Shown: in pieces, positions 42,499-51,116 of the stretch
How positions within the stretch are numbered: position 1 is the stretch's first letter
Layout of the letters: each line of letters begins with the position of its first letter
IMG/VR virus record: IMGVR_UViG_3300007735_000803
Coordinates: 93,152 to 157,151 of that record
Source of the DNA: a virus
DNA length: 64,000 nt
Strand: one strand, 5' to 3'
The notes under the pieces: generated by a model
Databases searched by the model: none
The model's input: the letters and a program-made list of their open reading frames with translations, nothing else
Told to the model about the DNA's origin: nothing
Program-made: the position numbers and the translations under genes

Positions 42499-43300
42499 AA
42501 ATGTAATATTTTGGATAGGCGTAAAAAGTAGCGATCCGGCTGTAATTCAAAAGCATAATTACGGTGACTACGAATGGATGGAATATTCTAAATTAACTTG
42601 GAAATATTGGGCAGAAAAAAATAATTGTTATTTTGTTGAATATAATCATACAAAAGATACTGACCTGCTTAAATATAAAGTTAATTGGCAACGATGGTTC
42701 GATGTGTTTGATTATATAGAGCAACAAGGTATCTTTGAATATGATCAGATATTACTTACCGATGCTAGTATTATGGCAAAATGGAATATGCCCGATATAT
42801 TTAAAGATACTGAACATAAGTTTTGTGCGTTACGTGGAAATGAAAACTTAAAATGGACGTATGAAAGTGTGAATGGTTACGCGGATTTGTTTCCAGATGT
42901 CCATTTTAGATATAATGATTACTTTGCTTCGGGCTATTGTATTTTTAACAAAAGACATAGAAAAGTTTTAGAAAAATTGAAAGAATTTTATTATATTAAT
43001 CACGAAAGTATTTTAGAAAAAGAAGATAAATTGGTTAAACGGGGAAGAGATCAACCGGTGATTAATTATTTTTTACGTATGAACAATGTAGATATAAAAA
43101 TTTTGCCGATTGTATATGGAGTTAATCATTTATATAGAAGAGAAGTTTTGGTTCATAATTGGCAACTTAATGAAGATATGACTCCGCATTTCATAAAACA
43201 TTTTTATACATGGATTTTTTCTGGATGGTCTGATAGAGGTGATACGCGAAATACGTTAATGAGTCAAACTTGGGAATTTGTAAAACATAACTACGTATGA
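42473..43300 (+). CDS. GT-A glycosyltransferase, paralogue 2 of a tandem pair
   Basis: A 275-residue protein with WKYWAEKNNCYFVEYNH, NWQRWFDVFDYIEQQGIFEYDQILLTDASI, and QPVINYFLRMNNVDIKILP, aligned with the same elements of the preceding gene. In place of D-x-D the motif reads TDASIM, so the metal site may be changed. The start overlaps the previous gene by 26 nt. Tandem duplication is the simplest origin. Confidence 0.7.
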   Translation: MSTSMETNKNVIFWIGVKSSDPAVIQKHNYGDYEWMEYSKLTWKYWAEKNNCYFVEYNHTKDTDLLKYKVNWQRWFDVFDYIEQQGIFEYDQILLTDASIMAKWNMPDIFKDTEHKFCALRGNENLKWTYESVNGYADLFPDVHFRYNDYFASGYCIFNKRHRKVLEKLKEFYYINHESILEKEDKLVKRGRDQPVINYFLRMNNVDIKILPIVYGVNHLYRREVLVHNWQLNEDMTPHFIKHFYTWIFSGWSDRGDTRNTLMSQTWEFVKHNYV

Positions 43301-44313
43301 AATTAAAAAACAAATATATTATAGGTGTTCACGTAATGTTCTATGAAATAGAAATGTTTCCAGAATATGTTGACGCATGCATAGGTATGATGGCCGGGAT
43401 CGAAAATCCTGAAAATGTTACATTTCATTTTACTTGGAATGTTTCGGAGTATTTTGAACGAATCGATACTGAGTTGATTTCCCGGGAGGAATTAGATAAT
43501 AAGTTCTATTCCCAAGTATCACGCTTGGTAACTAAAACGGGTGCGTGTAATATAATTGAAACCAAAGACAACACTGCAAACGTATATAATATTGCAGATT
43601 ATCGCCGTGATTTGAATTATAATTACTGCACGGAAAATGATTTTGTTCTTTGGGGAGAGACGGATAGCTTCTGGCCCCGTGAAACATTTTCTATCATAGA
43701 ACAGGTAGATGAGTATGCATCGACTCAAAATATCTTTAAGTATATTCTATTCTTTAGTGAGCGGAAAATGTGGGATGCGGGTTGGAAAGTGATCGAACAT
43801 AATGAATTTACTGATATACAATTTATTGATGATGGTGTCTGGCCGTTAACGGATTTGGGTTCTAGTAAATCATACATGACCTTAGAACAGATGTACTCTA
43901 TAAATGATAAGGCCGAAACATTGGATGTTAGGGTGTTATCAGAACCGAAGTTTGATGGTTCGTGTTTGGTCATCAAATCGGATTTGATTAAGTCCGGAGT
44001 GAATATTCCGCAATCATTATTATGTTCTGGTGAGGATACTAGTTTCGGTGATATGGCTAAAATGTTGTTAGGAGATCAATTTACGCAATATGTAATTAAA
44101 AATATATTAAGAGTTCATAATAGAAGGCATCCAAAGAAACGGTTGTATATTTTAAATGAAAACAATCCTAGAGGTTTTTGTGGTAACGCAAAGGGAGACT
44201 GGTGGCCAGTGTTAGAAAAAATGTCTAAAGAAAATCTAGCCACGCTACGGTTACAATGTAAAATGTATACCATGGAGGATGTATTCAACAAAATAAAACA
44301 AAATAAACTATGA
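43297..44313 (+). CDS. Putative GT-A glycosyltransferase
   Basis: A 338-residue protein: NKYIIGVHVMFYEIEMFPEY, NDFVLWGETDSFWP with an acidic pair in the place of D-x-D, and CSGEDTSFGDMAKML later. This fits a GT-A fold in a phage glycan locus. Overlap of 4 nt on each side. Confidence 0.55.
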   Translation: MKLKNKYIIGVHVMFYEIEMFPEYVDACIGMMAGIENPENVTFHFTWNVSEYFERIDTELISREELDNKFYSQVSRLVTKTGACNIIETKDNTANVYNIADYRRDLNYNYCTENDFVLWGETDSFWPRETFSIIEQVDEYASTQNIFKYILFFSERKMWDAGWKVIEHNEFTDIQFIDDGVWPLTDLGSSKSYMTLEQMYSINDKAETLDVRVLSEPKFDGSCLVIKSDLIKSGVNIPQSLLCSGEDTSFGDMAKMLLGDQFTQYVIKNILRVHNRRHPKKRLYILNENNPRGFCGNAKGDWWPVLEKMSKENLATLRLQCKMYTMEDVFNKIKQNKL

Positions 44314-45224
44314 AAGTTGCTTTCTTCACCGAGGCTAATTTTACTGGGAGATATCCTAGAAATTTTGCAAATGCTAGAACTGAAATTGCATGGCAAATTG
44401 CCTTAAATGCTGATCATTATAACATTCAGCAACGACCATATGGAGATTATGATTTAGGAATAGTTATTATTCCTAAAAAGAATCCTACATTCAATATCGA
44501 TGACATACGAGTGTGTTGTAAAAAAGTTGCGGTGATGCAAGAAGGTCCGAATTGGTATTGGCAAGATTATGATTTGGAAAAGCAAGTTTGGTATTTTAAT
44601 ACTTTAATTTCGGCTGATATAATTTTCACCCACAACGAATCAGACAGAAAATACTATCAAGGATTAACTGCGCATCGAGATGTTAGAGTAATGCCTTCGT
44701 TAATGATTGAAGATTCAATCGGTGAATTAAAAACTGAAGATCGTACAGACGTTATTATAGGTGGTAATTTTGTATCATGGTATGGAGGTTTCGATTCTAT
44801 GATTATAGCTAAAGAATTATCTAGAGATGGTAACGTATATGCTCCTTCAATGGGTCGTAAACAACCTTTAGAAGAGCAATTAGTTAAACATCTTCCGTAT
44901 ATGAATTGGAGTCAATGGATACATGAGCTTAATAAATTTAAGTTCGGAGTGCACTTAATGAGAACTCATGCAGCAGGTACATTTGCTCTTAATTGTGCAT
45001 ATTTAGGAATTCCTTGTATAGGATACAAGGGACTAGATACGAGTCGTTGCCATCCATATACCACCGTCGATATTGGAGACTTGTCATCGGCCAGGTCGAT
45101 TGCATTTAAACTTGCAAACGATGCGGATTTTTACAATGAGTGTTCAGCAGTGGCACGTGTAAAGTACGACGAATTATATGATGAAAAGATATTCACACGA
45201 AATTTTTACGCCGGGACTCTGTAA
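44310..45224 (+). CDS. Putative GT-B glycosyltransferase
   Basis: A 304-residue protein: MKVAFFTEANFTGRYPRNFA, VAVMQEGPNWYWQDYD, and a C-terminal region GVHLMRTHAAGTFALNCAYLGIPCIG that resembles the GT-B donor site. No transmembrane segment. Context and fold pattern support the call. Confidence 0.6.
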   Translation: MKVAFFTEANFTGRYPRNFANARTEIAWQIALNADHYNIQQRPYGDYDLGIVIIPKKNPTFNIDDIRVCCKKVAVMQEGPNWYWQDYDLEKQVWYFNTLISADIIFTHNESDRKYYQGLTAHRDVRVMPSLMIEDSIGELKTEDRTDVIIGGNFVSWYGGFDSMIIAKELSRDGNVYAPSMGRKQPLEEQLVKHLPYMNWSQWIHELNKFKFGVHLMRTHAAGTFALNCAYLGIPCIGYKGLDTSRCHPYTTVDIGDLSSARSIAFKLANDADFYNECSAVARVKYDELYDEKIFTRNFYAGTL

Positions 45225-45225
45225 T

Positions 45226-46158
45226 ATGAAAACAGTAATGATAACGGGCGGAGCGGGCTTTATTGGCTCACACATCTGCGATCGACTTATATTAATGGGT
45301 TATCAGGTCAAATGTGTTGATAATTTTTGTAATGGTCGTATTGAAAATATTGAGCACTTACTTTCAAATAAAAATTTTGAACTTATAGACTGCGATATTA
45401 ATGTTTTGGGATCAGAACATTTTACAAACGTTGATATGGTCTGTCATCAAGCAGCTATAGGATCAGTTCCTAGATCGATTAAGGAACCTGACTTGTATCA
45501 AGAATCGAATATCAACGGATTTTTTCATGTATTAGATTTAGCTAGAAAGTCCGGAATTAAGCGATTTGTATATGCATCTTCTTCCTCTGTATATGGCACG
45601 GATACGACGTTGCCTAAAGTAGAACATTCTACCGGGGATGGCCTTTCTCCTTATGCAGTATCAAAACAAATCAACGAGCTTCAAGCCAAAAACTTTTCGT
45701 TGGTGTATGGAATGGAAACGGTTGGGTTGAGATACTTTAACGTATTTGGACCTAGACAAAAGCCAGACGGTGATTACGCTGCCGTAATACCTAAGTTTAT
45801 AAAGTGTCTTTTAGATGGTATATCTCCTACAATTAACGGTGATGGAACTTATGCAAGAGATTTTACATATGTTGACAATGTAGTGATGGCTAACGTGTTA
45901 GCTTTAGAACAATCGTTACGTTCCAATTTTAATGTTTTAAATATCGGCGCCGGTAAAAAAACTAATATTGCTGATCTATATAGAATGATAAGCGAAAATA
46001 TAAATCCCGAAATTAAAGCTACCAACGGACCGGAAAGAATGGGGGATATTCCATATTCTTATGCAAACATAAATTTAGCAAAAGAAATTTTAGGATATAT
46101 TCCTATTACACATGTAACCGAAGGATTAAATAGAACTATTAAATATTTCAAAGAATAA
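45226..46158 (+). CDS. UDP-sugar 4-epimerase (WbpP/GalE-like SDR)
   Basis: A 310-residue extended SDR: VMITGGAGFIGSHICDRL, HQAAIGSVPRSI, ASSSSVYG followed by SPYAVSK, and RYFNVFGPRQ. The length and GPRQ motif match the WbpP/WbtF type of UDP-GlcNAc/UDP-glucose C4 epimerases. Start at 45226 follows the upstream stop by 2 nt. All catalytic residues are present. Confidence 0.9.
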   Translation: MKTVMITGGAGFIGSHICDRLILMGYQVKCVDNFCNGRIENIEHLLSNKNFELIDCDINVLGSEHFTNVDMVCHQAAIGSVPRSIKEPDLYQESNINGFFHVLDLARKSGIKRFVYASSSSVYGTDTTLPKVEHSTGDGLSPYAVSKQINELQAKNFSLVYGMETVGLRYFNVFGPRQKPDGDYAAVIPKFIKCLLDGISPTINGDGTYARDFTYVDNVVMANVLALEQSLRSNFNVLNIGAGKKTNIADLYRMISENINPEIKATNGPERMGDIPYSYANINLAKEILGYIPITHVTEGLNRTIKYFKE

Positions 46159-46160
46159 TT

Positions 46161-46943
46161 ATGATAAATAAAATGAAAACATTACTAGTAGTTACTACAT
46201 TCAATCAACTAGATTATACCAAAGAGTGTTACAATTGTTTCTTGAAATCGAACATAAAGGATTGTGATTTGCTCATTATAGATGACGTCTCTACTGATGG
46301 TACGATTGAATGGTGTATTTCTAATAACATCAATTACATATCGAAGGATTCTGGTAAGGGGTTGACTCATAGTTGGAATCTAGCGTACAAGTATTTTAAG
46401 GAACATACAGAATATAGTTTATTGATTGTGGCAAATGACGATATTATTATACCTGCAGGATCGATAGAGGAATTAATTAGGTGCCATTCTAAGTGGCCTA
46501 GTATATGTATAGTACCAATGTCTAACTCAGTGGGATGCGGCCACAACCCAACCCAATCGATTGTAAATTATTATTCGGATATTGACGAATCGCCCGATGC
46601 AGTTCAAAATGTTCAAGACAGTATTTTGGCCTTTATGAATGCAAATGAAATGAAATTCCGTAAATTTATATTTGATCCGGTTCGTATGTTGATGTTTAGT
46701 GGGTTTTTGTTTTCATTAAAACGCGATGTTATTAAATATGAACGCGAAGACGGAAACATGTTTGATCCCGAGCTACTAAACTATAAAAATGAAGATGATT
46801 TTAATTGGCGAGTTCTCCTCACTAACGATGAGTATCCAATGTTATGTAAAACCAGTTATATATTTCATCATAAGGGAGTATCATTTGCACATATAAAAGA
46901 TGCTAGAACAAATAATTTAGAATCATTCTTACAAAATAGGTAA
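46161..46943 (+). CDS. GT2 glycosyltransferase
   Basis: A 260-residue GT-A enzyme: LLVVTTFNQLDYTKECYNCF, LIIDDVSTDGTIEW, GLTHSWNLAYKYF, then LLIVANDDIIIP with D-D metal site. Classic GT2 order. Five nt before the next gene. Confidence 0.85.
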   Translation: MINKMKTLLVVTTFNQLDYTKECYNCFLKSNIKDCDLLIIDDVSTDGTIEWCISNNINYISKDSGKGLTHSWNLAYKYFKEHTEYSLLIVANDDIIIPAGSIEELIRCHSKWPSICIVPMSNSVGCGHNPTQSIVNYYSDIDESPDAVQNVQDSILAFMNANEMKFRKFIFDPVRMLMFSGFLFSLKRDVIKYEREDGNMFDPELLNYKNEDDFNWRVLLTNDEYPMLCKTSYIFHHKGVSFAHIKDARTNNLESFLQNR

Positions 46944-46948
46944 ATCAT

Positions 46949-48142
46949 ATGAGAATAAGTTTTATTATCCCTTCCAGGAACAATTTAAAATACCTTAAAT
47001 GGTCCTATGATTCTATTAGATGTAATCAGGGAAATCATATTGTAGAAATCTGTGTTGCTGATGATTATTCTAACGACGGTACATGGCAATGGTGTCAGGA
47101 AATGATGGCAACGGATCTCAATTTTAAAGCAATCCGAAACGACGGGCCTGTCAGATTAGGTCACACAATATTGTACGATAGGTTGGTTAATGAAGTAGCA
47201 TCGCATGACATCTGCATAATTTACCACGCAGACATGTACCTTTGTCCCGGCGCAATAGATGAGATTGAAAAACATATTGGACCAAAAAAGATAGTATCAT
47301 TAACTAGGATTGAACCGCCACTTCACCCGGATGGTCCTGAAAAGGTACTGGCAGACTGGGGTACAGAGCCAGAACAGTTTAATGAATCTAAATTCCTTGA
47401 ATGGTTTTCATCAGTCGGAAAACTTAAGGGTAATGATTTAACAGAAGGTATATTTGCTCCGTGGGCATTTATGAAATCAGATTTTCAAGAGATAGGAGGA
47501 CACGATCCATTGTATGCTCCACAATCAAAAGAGGATTCAGATATTTTTAATAGGTTTCAATTAAACGGTGTTAGATTCATTCAAACCTGGAAAGGTTGTG
47601 TGTATCATATGACTTGTAGAGGAAGTAGATTTAACCCCACACTGACTACACCGGGACAAAATAGTCCGGAATGGGAAGCACAGAATATACGCAGTACCCG
47701 TAATTTCATCAGGAAATGGGGGCATTTTGTAAAACACGATGAATATATGAAACCGATCGTCCCACCTAAATACAATGTCGGTTTTGTGGTTAGGCATTGC
47801 AACTTCCAAATGCTCGAGTTGTTAGAACCTTGGTGTGATGACATTTATATAGAAGACGATATGCAAGTATTGACCGGTTCATATATACAGAAGGAACAAT
47901 CAAATACTAAATTCAATCTAAACGAACGGATACATTGTATTGGATATAGCGATCCCACGAAGAATGATATCATTGTAGAATTCGATGCACGTCGTATGAA
48001 TCAGCAGTCATTTGATATAGTACAGAACTTATCACAAATCATCCAGTCTTCTGGAGAGGTTGGTAGTTTCGAATTAGATATATTCAGTATCAATATTTCT
48101 AAACTGCAAACTTATGAAACAGATTTAATTGTATGTAAATGA
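46949..48142 (+). CDS. GT2 glycosyltransferase with C-terminal extension
   Basis: A 397-residue protein. ISFIIPSRNNLKYLKWSYDSI, CVADDYSNDGTWQW and the later IIYHADMYLCPGAI give the GT2 catalytic domain (residues 1-270); a C-terminal domain of about 120 residues follows, containing IYIEDDMQVLTGSYI. It is the last gene of the glycan block. Related proteins occur in T4-like phages. Confidence 0.85.
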   Translation: MRISFIIPSRNNLKYLKWSYDSIRCNQGNHIVEICVADDYSNDGTWQWCQEMMATDLNFKAIRNDGPVRLGHTILYDRLVNEVASHDICIIYHADMYLCPGAIDEIEKHIGPKKIVSLTRIEPPLHPDGPEKVLADWGTEPEQFNESKFLEWFSSVGKLKGNDLTEGIFAPWAFMKSDFQEIGGHDPLYAPQSKEDSDIFNRFQLNGVRFIQTWKGCVYHMTCRGSRFNPTLTTPGQNSPEWEAQNIRSTRNFIRKWGHFVKHDEYMKPIVPPKYNVGFVVRHCNFQMLELLEPWCDDIYIEDDMQVLTGSYIQKEQSNTKFNLNERIHCIGYSDPTKNDIIVEFDARRMNQQSFDIVQNLSQIIQSSGEVGSFELDIFSINISKLQTYETDLIVCK

Positions 48143-48151
48143 AAATTCTAG

Positions 48152-48160
48152 ATATTTATT
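48152..48160 (+). promoter_or_regulatory. Candidate late-promoter motif ATATTTATT
   Basis: ATATTTATT ending 6 nt before the ATG of the superoxide dismutase fusion gene, following the stop of the glycan block. Confidence 0.45.
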
Positions 48161-48166
48161 ATTGAT

Positions 48167-49081
48167 ATGTCTAAAAGATTATACGAAAATTACGAAGAAT
48201 TCGGTTACAAGACACATGAAAGTGAAATGGCAAAGCAACAAGCCTATTCATGTGCCCGTAACGCTGCAGAAATCTACCGCCAATTAAGTAATGATGTGGA
48301 TTTACCTGAATGGATTGAATATAAGATTAGTATAGCTAATGATTATTTAGTTACTGCTAATGACTATATCAAGACAGGAATGGAAACCAAGCAGGTTCCA
48401 ATGAATACGGTAAGCGAAGGTAAGATTACTCTTAAGTCATTACTGATGGAAGAGGAAGCCTCTATTCCTGAATCATTCTCACGTCCCAGGTTGAAGTATA
48501 AATTAGATGATTTGAAGAAATTCATCGATACTGAAACAATGGAAGAGCACTACAAAAAGCACTTTAAGAAGTATACAGATACATTAAACGAAGCTATTAA
48601 AGAGTACAATATCAATCTAAATTTCGGGACAGTAGAACCGATTATTGGATTGTTAGCCGTAGTGAATAGGTATCCAGATAAGGTACGAAATAATGCTGGT
48701 GGATATTACAATCACGTATTGTATTTTGAAAATATGATGCCGAATGAAAATCCAGAACCAGTAGGTCGTATTGCTGAATTAATCACTGAACAGTTTGTTG
48801 ACTATAAGAAGTTTAAGGAAACATTTAAAGAAGCTGGCTTAAACGTATTCGGCTCTGGTTGGGTTTGGTTGGTATTAGATAATGGTGAATTGCGTATACT
48901 TACCACACAGAACCAGGATAATCCATTAATGGATCCGAACTTCGGTGGTACGATTCTATTAGCAATGGATGTGTGGGAACATGCATACTATGTAAAACAT
49001 AAATCAGACCGCAAATCTTATATTGATGACTTCTTTAATGTTGTTTGTTGGAATAAGGTTAATGAAAGGATAAAAGAATAA
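48167..49081 (+). CDS. Fe/Mn superoxide dismutase fused to a phage N-terminal module
   Basis: A 304-residue fusion. Residues 1-80 are a helical module (LPEWIEYKISIANDYLVTA) that I associate with uncharacterised virion-type phage proteins; residues 86-98 read KITLKSLLMEEEA, a capsid-targeting-like processing motif. Residues 110-304 form a complete superoxide dismutase: metal ligands H128, H183, D268 and H272, with NNAGG before H183 and NQDNPLM near residue 249, which are Mn-type signatures. It would convert superoxide to peroxide. A candidate late motif lies upstream. Packaging in the virion is an inference. Confidence 0.88.
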   Translation: MSKRLYENYEEFGYKTHESEMAKQQAYSCARNAAEIYRQLSNDVDLPEWIEYKISIANDYLVTANDYIKTGMETKQVPMNTVSEGKITLKSLLMEEEASIPESFSRPRLKYKLDDLKKFIDTETMEEHYKKHFKKYTDTLNEAIKEYNINLNFGTVEPIIGLLAVVNRYPDKVRNNAGGYYNHVLYFENMMPNENPEPVGRIAELITEQFVDYKKFKETFKEAGLNVFGSGWVWLVLDNGELRILTTQNQDNPLMDPNFGGTILLAMDVWEHAYYVKHKSDRKSYIDDFFNVVCWNKVNERIKE

Positions 49082-49082
49082 T

Positions 49083-49421
49083 ATGAAAAAATACTTTTCT
49101 AATGTATTGATTGGTCAATACTTCGTTACCAGGATTCCAGTAAAAGTTTATGTAGATAATGAATATCTTCGAATTGTAGAATTTGAAGATATCGAAGACC
49201 CATATTATGGATATGGTATGCGAACTACAGGTGAGATGGTTCCATTCGATTACCGTATGGTAGACCATTTATTAGTAGGAACAAATATAATTGATTTAGA
49301 TACTGCCACTAAAAAATCTGATGATGGTGAAGAGAAAGAAGCGGATACGGAGAAAGGAGCCGAAAAGGAAGAGGGTGGTGAGGAAGAAACTGGCGGTGAG
49401 AAAGAAACTGAGGAAAAATAA
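49083..49421 (+). CDS. Hypothetical protein with acidic tail
   Basis: A 112-residue protein. Residues 1-75 contain YFVTRIPVKVYVDNEYLRIV and a DPYYGYG stretch; the last 30 residues are almost entirely Glu/Lys/Gly/Asp (EEKEADTEKGAEKEEGG), a low-complexity tail. Coupled to the superoxide dismutase gene by a 1-nt gap. Function unknown. Confidence 0.6.
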   Translation: MKKYFSNVLIGQYFVTRIPVKVYVDNEYLRIVEFEDIEDPYYGYGMRTTGEMVPFDYRMVDHLLVGTNIIDLDTATKKSDDGEEKEADTEKGAEKEEGGEEETGGEKETEEK

Positions 49422-49522
49422 TGAAGTTATTTAACAGAATGGATTTATGTAATTTGTACATTAGTTGTTATAACATGATAGTACAACTACCAGTAATATT
49501 CTATATTGTATCAAATAGATAA
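49421..49522 (+). CDS. Uncertain small reading frame
   Basis: A 33-residue frame whose ATG overlaps the previous stop (TAATG). Contains a short hydrophobic stretch PVIFYIV. No supporting family; may be non-coding, since it ends at the promoter of the next gene. Confidence 0.25.
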   Translation: MKLFNRMDLCNLYISCYNMIVQLPVIFYIVSNR

Positions 49523-49523
49523 T

Positions 49524-49554
49524 TTGGTAGTTTCAAATTGTTTTTTTATACTTA
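49524..49554 (+). promoter_or_regulatory. Bacteroidota-type leaderless promoter for the clpS unit
   Basis: TTG at 49524-49526, 20-nt spacer, TATACTTA at 49547-49554, 4 nt before ATG 49559. The bases GGTAGTTTCAAAT after TTG are also found in the promoter at 62941. Confidence 0.6.
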
Positions 49555-49558
49555 AGTC

Positions 49559-49789
49559 ATGGCAGATAATAACAATTATTTAGATGTTACATTGCGTGAT
49601 GCATATGAATTGGTTGTATCCAGAAACCCCTGGCCAAGAACATTTACCAATTCAATGAAGTTAGATTTGTTAGATAAGTTGATTGAGTATTTTGAAGGGA
49701 CACAAGAGTATGAACGTTGTCAACGTTTAGAGTCTATTAAATCTGATATATTAAAACGTTATGGTGGAAAAGGTAAAGGATCAATATAG
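49559..49789 (+). CDS. Small hypothetical protein
   Basis: A 76-residue, charged, helical protein starting MADNNNYLDVTLRDAYEL, with a basic Gly/Lys C-terminus. Its 3' end overlaps the ClpS-like gene by 29 nt. First gene behind a leaderless promoter. No family recognised. Confidence 0.6.
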   Translation: MADNNNYLDVTLRDAYELVVSRNPWPRTFTNSMKLDLLDKLIEYFEGTQEYERCQRLESIKSDILKRYGGKGKGSI

Positions 49790-50024
49790 TGTTTGGTTAT
49801 TTAACGATAACCACCACTCATTTGAAGATGTTATATTCATATTAGAATCGGCATTACATTATGATAGGATTAGAAGTGAGCAGTTGGCTATTATAACAAA
49901 CAACTGTGGACAATCGAAGTTATATACAGGAAATAAAAATACAGCAATAAAATACGGATACGTATTATCAAAAGCTGGGTTACATATAAAAGTAAGACGT
50001 GAAGAATATGGGAACAAAAACTAA
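49761..50024 (+). CDS. ClpS-like adaptor
   Basis: An 87-residue protein that fits the Bacteroidota type of ClpS: VWLFNDNHHSFEDVIFILESA (compare the conserved NDxxxxFxxVI), then a GQSKLYTG turn and LSKAGLHIKV at the end. ClpS delivers substrates with N-terminal Leu, Phe, Tyr or Trp to ClpA/ClpC and the ClpP protease. The phage also has a ClpP-like gene at 9764 and a UVR-motif protein at 8567. It may redirect host proteolysis. Whether the N-degron pocket is intact cannot be judged by eye. Confidence 0.7.
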   Translation: MVEKVKDQYSVWLFNDNHHSFEDVIFILESALHYDRIRSEQLAIITNNCGQSKLYTGNKNTAIKYGYVLSKAGLHIKVRREEYGNKN

Positions 50025-50367
50025 CGTAATTATACAACTGCAGGTAGAAGGCTTGCATTGTTTTCCTGGAGTAGAAAGTATTCCGGGACTTGAAGAGGTT
50101 CGATTCCTCAAAGATTTGCATCGACACATGTGGCACATTACTCTTAAGAAACAAGTCACACATTCAGACCGTGATGTTGAATTTATTGTTTTTAAACGAG
50201 ATGTAATACAATATTTGAAAAATCGTTACTATCGTGATGATTATAGAACGCATCTATTCGGAGCCAAATCATGCGAAATGTTAGCAGAAGAATTGCTTAC
50301 AGCATTTGACTGTGTATACGTTTCAGTGTTTGAAGATAATGAGAATGGTGCTGAGTGTATGGTTTAA
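50008..50367 (+). CDS. Conserved hypothetical protein
   Basis: A 119-residue protein. LHCFPGVESIPGLEEVRFLKDLHRHMWHI and DRDVEFIVFKRDV and later FGAKSCEMLAEEL suggest an ordered fold and possible metal-binding His residues, in a family I recall only as uncharacterised. ATG 50008 is preferred; a GTG 9 nt upstream is also open. Confidence 0.6.
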   Translation: MGTKTNVIIQLQVEGLHCFPGVESIPGLEEVRFLKDLHRHMWHITLKKQVTHSDRDVEFIVFKRDVIQYLKNRYYRDDYRTHLFGAKSCEMLAEELLTAFDCVYVSVFEDNENGAECMV

Positions 50368-50375
50368 ATAGAATT

Positions 50376-50900
50376 ATGATACCATCAAAGAATTTATCTG
50401 AAGCTGAGATTAGGTATGCAATGGCACATACTAAAAGCTGTTATGCAGCTGCTAAATTCTTACGAGTAGATATAACTACATTTAAAAAGTACAGTTCAAG
50501 GTATATAGACACCGCTACCGGACTTACCCTATATGAAATGCAAAAGAACCAGGGTGGTGTCGGAATGCTAAAGAGCAAACTGCGAAATACAGCCACGCCA
50601 GGATCCGTCGGTGCACCGGTGCCATTACAAAATATATTCGATAATAAGAACCCTAACTACGACAGACGTAAATTAAAGAAACGATTGATAAAGGAAGGCA
50701 TAAAGGAAAACATGTGTGAAGTCTGCGGATATAATGAATCTAGGATAACAGACAACAATGTACCTATTGTGCTGGAATTTATGGATGGTGACCTAAAGAA
50801 TTATGCACTAGGAAATTTACGGTTTATCTGTTTCAATTGTTATCACAATCAAGTCGGAAATCTATTTAAATACAGCGGTAATAAACCGTGGGTTTACTAA
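50376..50900 (+). CDS. HNH-like zinc-finger protein (possible endonuclease)
   Basis: A 174-residue protein. The N-terminal half looks like a helix-turn-helix (KSCYAAAKFLRVDITTFKKY); the C-terminal half carries CEVCGYNE, LEFMDGDLKNYALGNLRFICFNCYHNQ, the Cys pairs and a D-x-N pattern of phage HNH proteins. Catalytic histidine is uncertain since the usual L-x-x-H is L-x-x-M here, so it may be a DNA-binding relative and not an active nuclease. Confidence 0.65.
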   Translation: MIPSKNLSEAEIRYAMAHTKSCYAAAKFLRVDITTFKKYSSRYIDTATGLTLYEMQKNQGGVGMLKSKLRNTATPGSVGAPVPLQNIFDNKNPNYDRRKLKKRLIKEGIKENMCEVCGYNESRITDNNVPIVLEFMDGDLKNYALGNLRFICFNCYHNQVGNLFKYSGNKPWVY

Positions 50901-50917
50901 CAAAAAAAAGAAAACGT

Positions 50918-51070
50918 ATGAATCATCCAGATCCAAAAAAACATCAGACAATTAGTTTTATTAAGTCAGCAGTTAGGATTATTTCCTATGTAGCGTTACC
51001 AATCAGCCTGACAGTGACTGCTATCGGTTTGATATTAGCAGAAGCATTAGGTGTGATAGAAGAGATGTAA
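50918..51070 (+). CDS. Small membrane protein
   Basis: A 50-residue protein with a basic N-terminus and one long hydrophobic segment or two short ones (IISYVALPISLTVTAIGLIL). Start taken at the ATG 50918. No family recognised. Confidence 0.45.
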   Translation: MNHPDPKKHQTISFIKSAVRIISYVALPISLTVTAIGLILAEALGVIEEM

Positions 51071-51081
51071 GATAGACACAC

Positions 51082-51112
51082 TTGTAAAATTTAATAATAT
51101 TTCTTATATTTA
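51082..51112 (+). promoter_or_regulatory. Bacteroidota-type leaderless promoter for queD
   Basis: TTG at 51082-51084, 20-nt spacer, TATATTTA at 51105-51112, 4 nt before the queD ATG. Confidence 0.65.
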
Positions 51113-51116
51113 ATTT

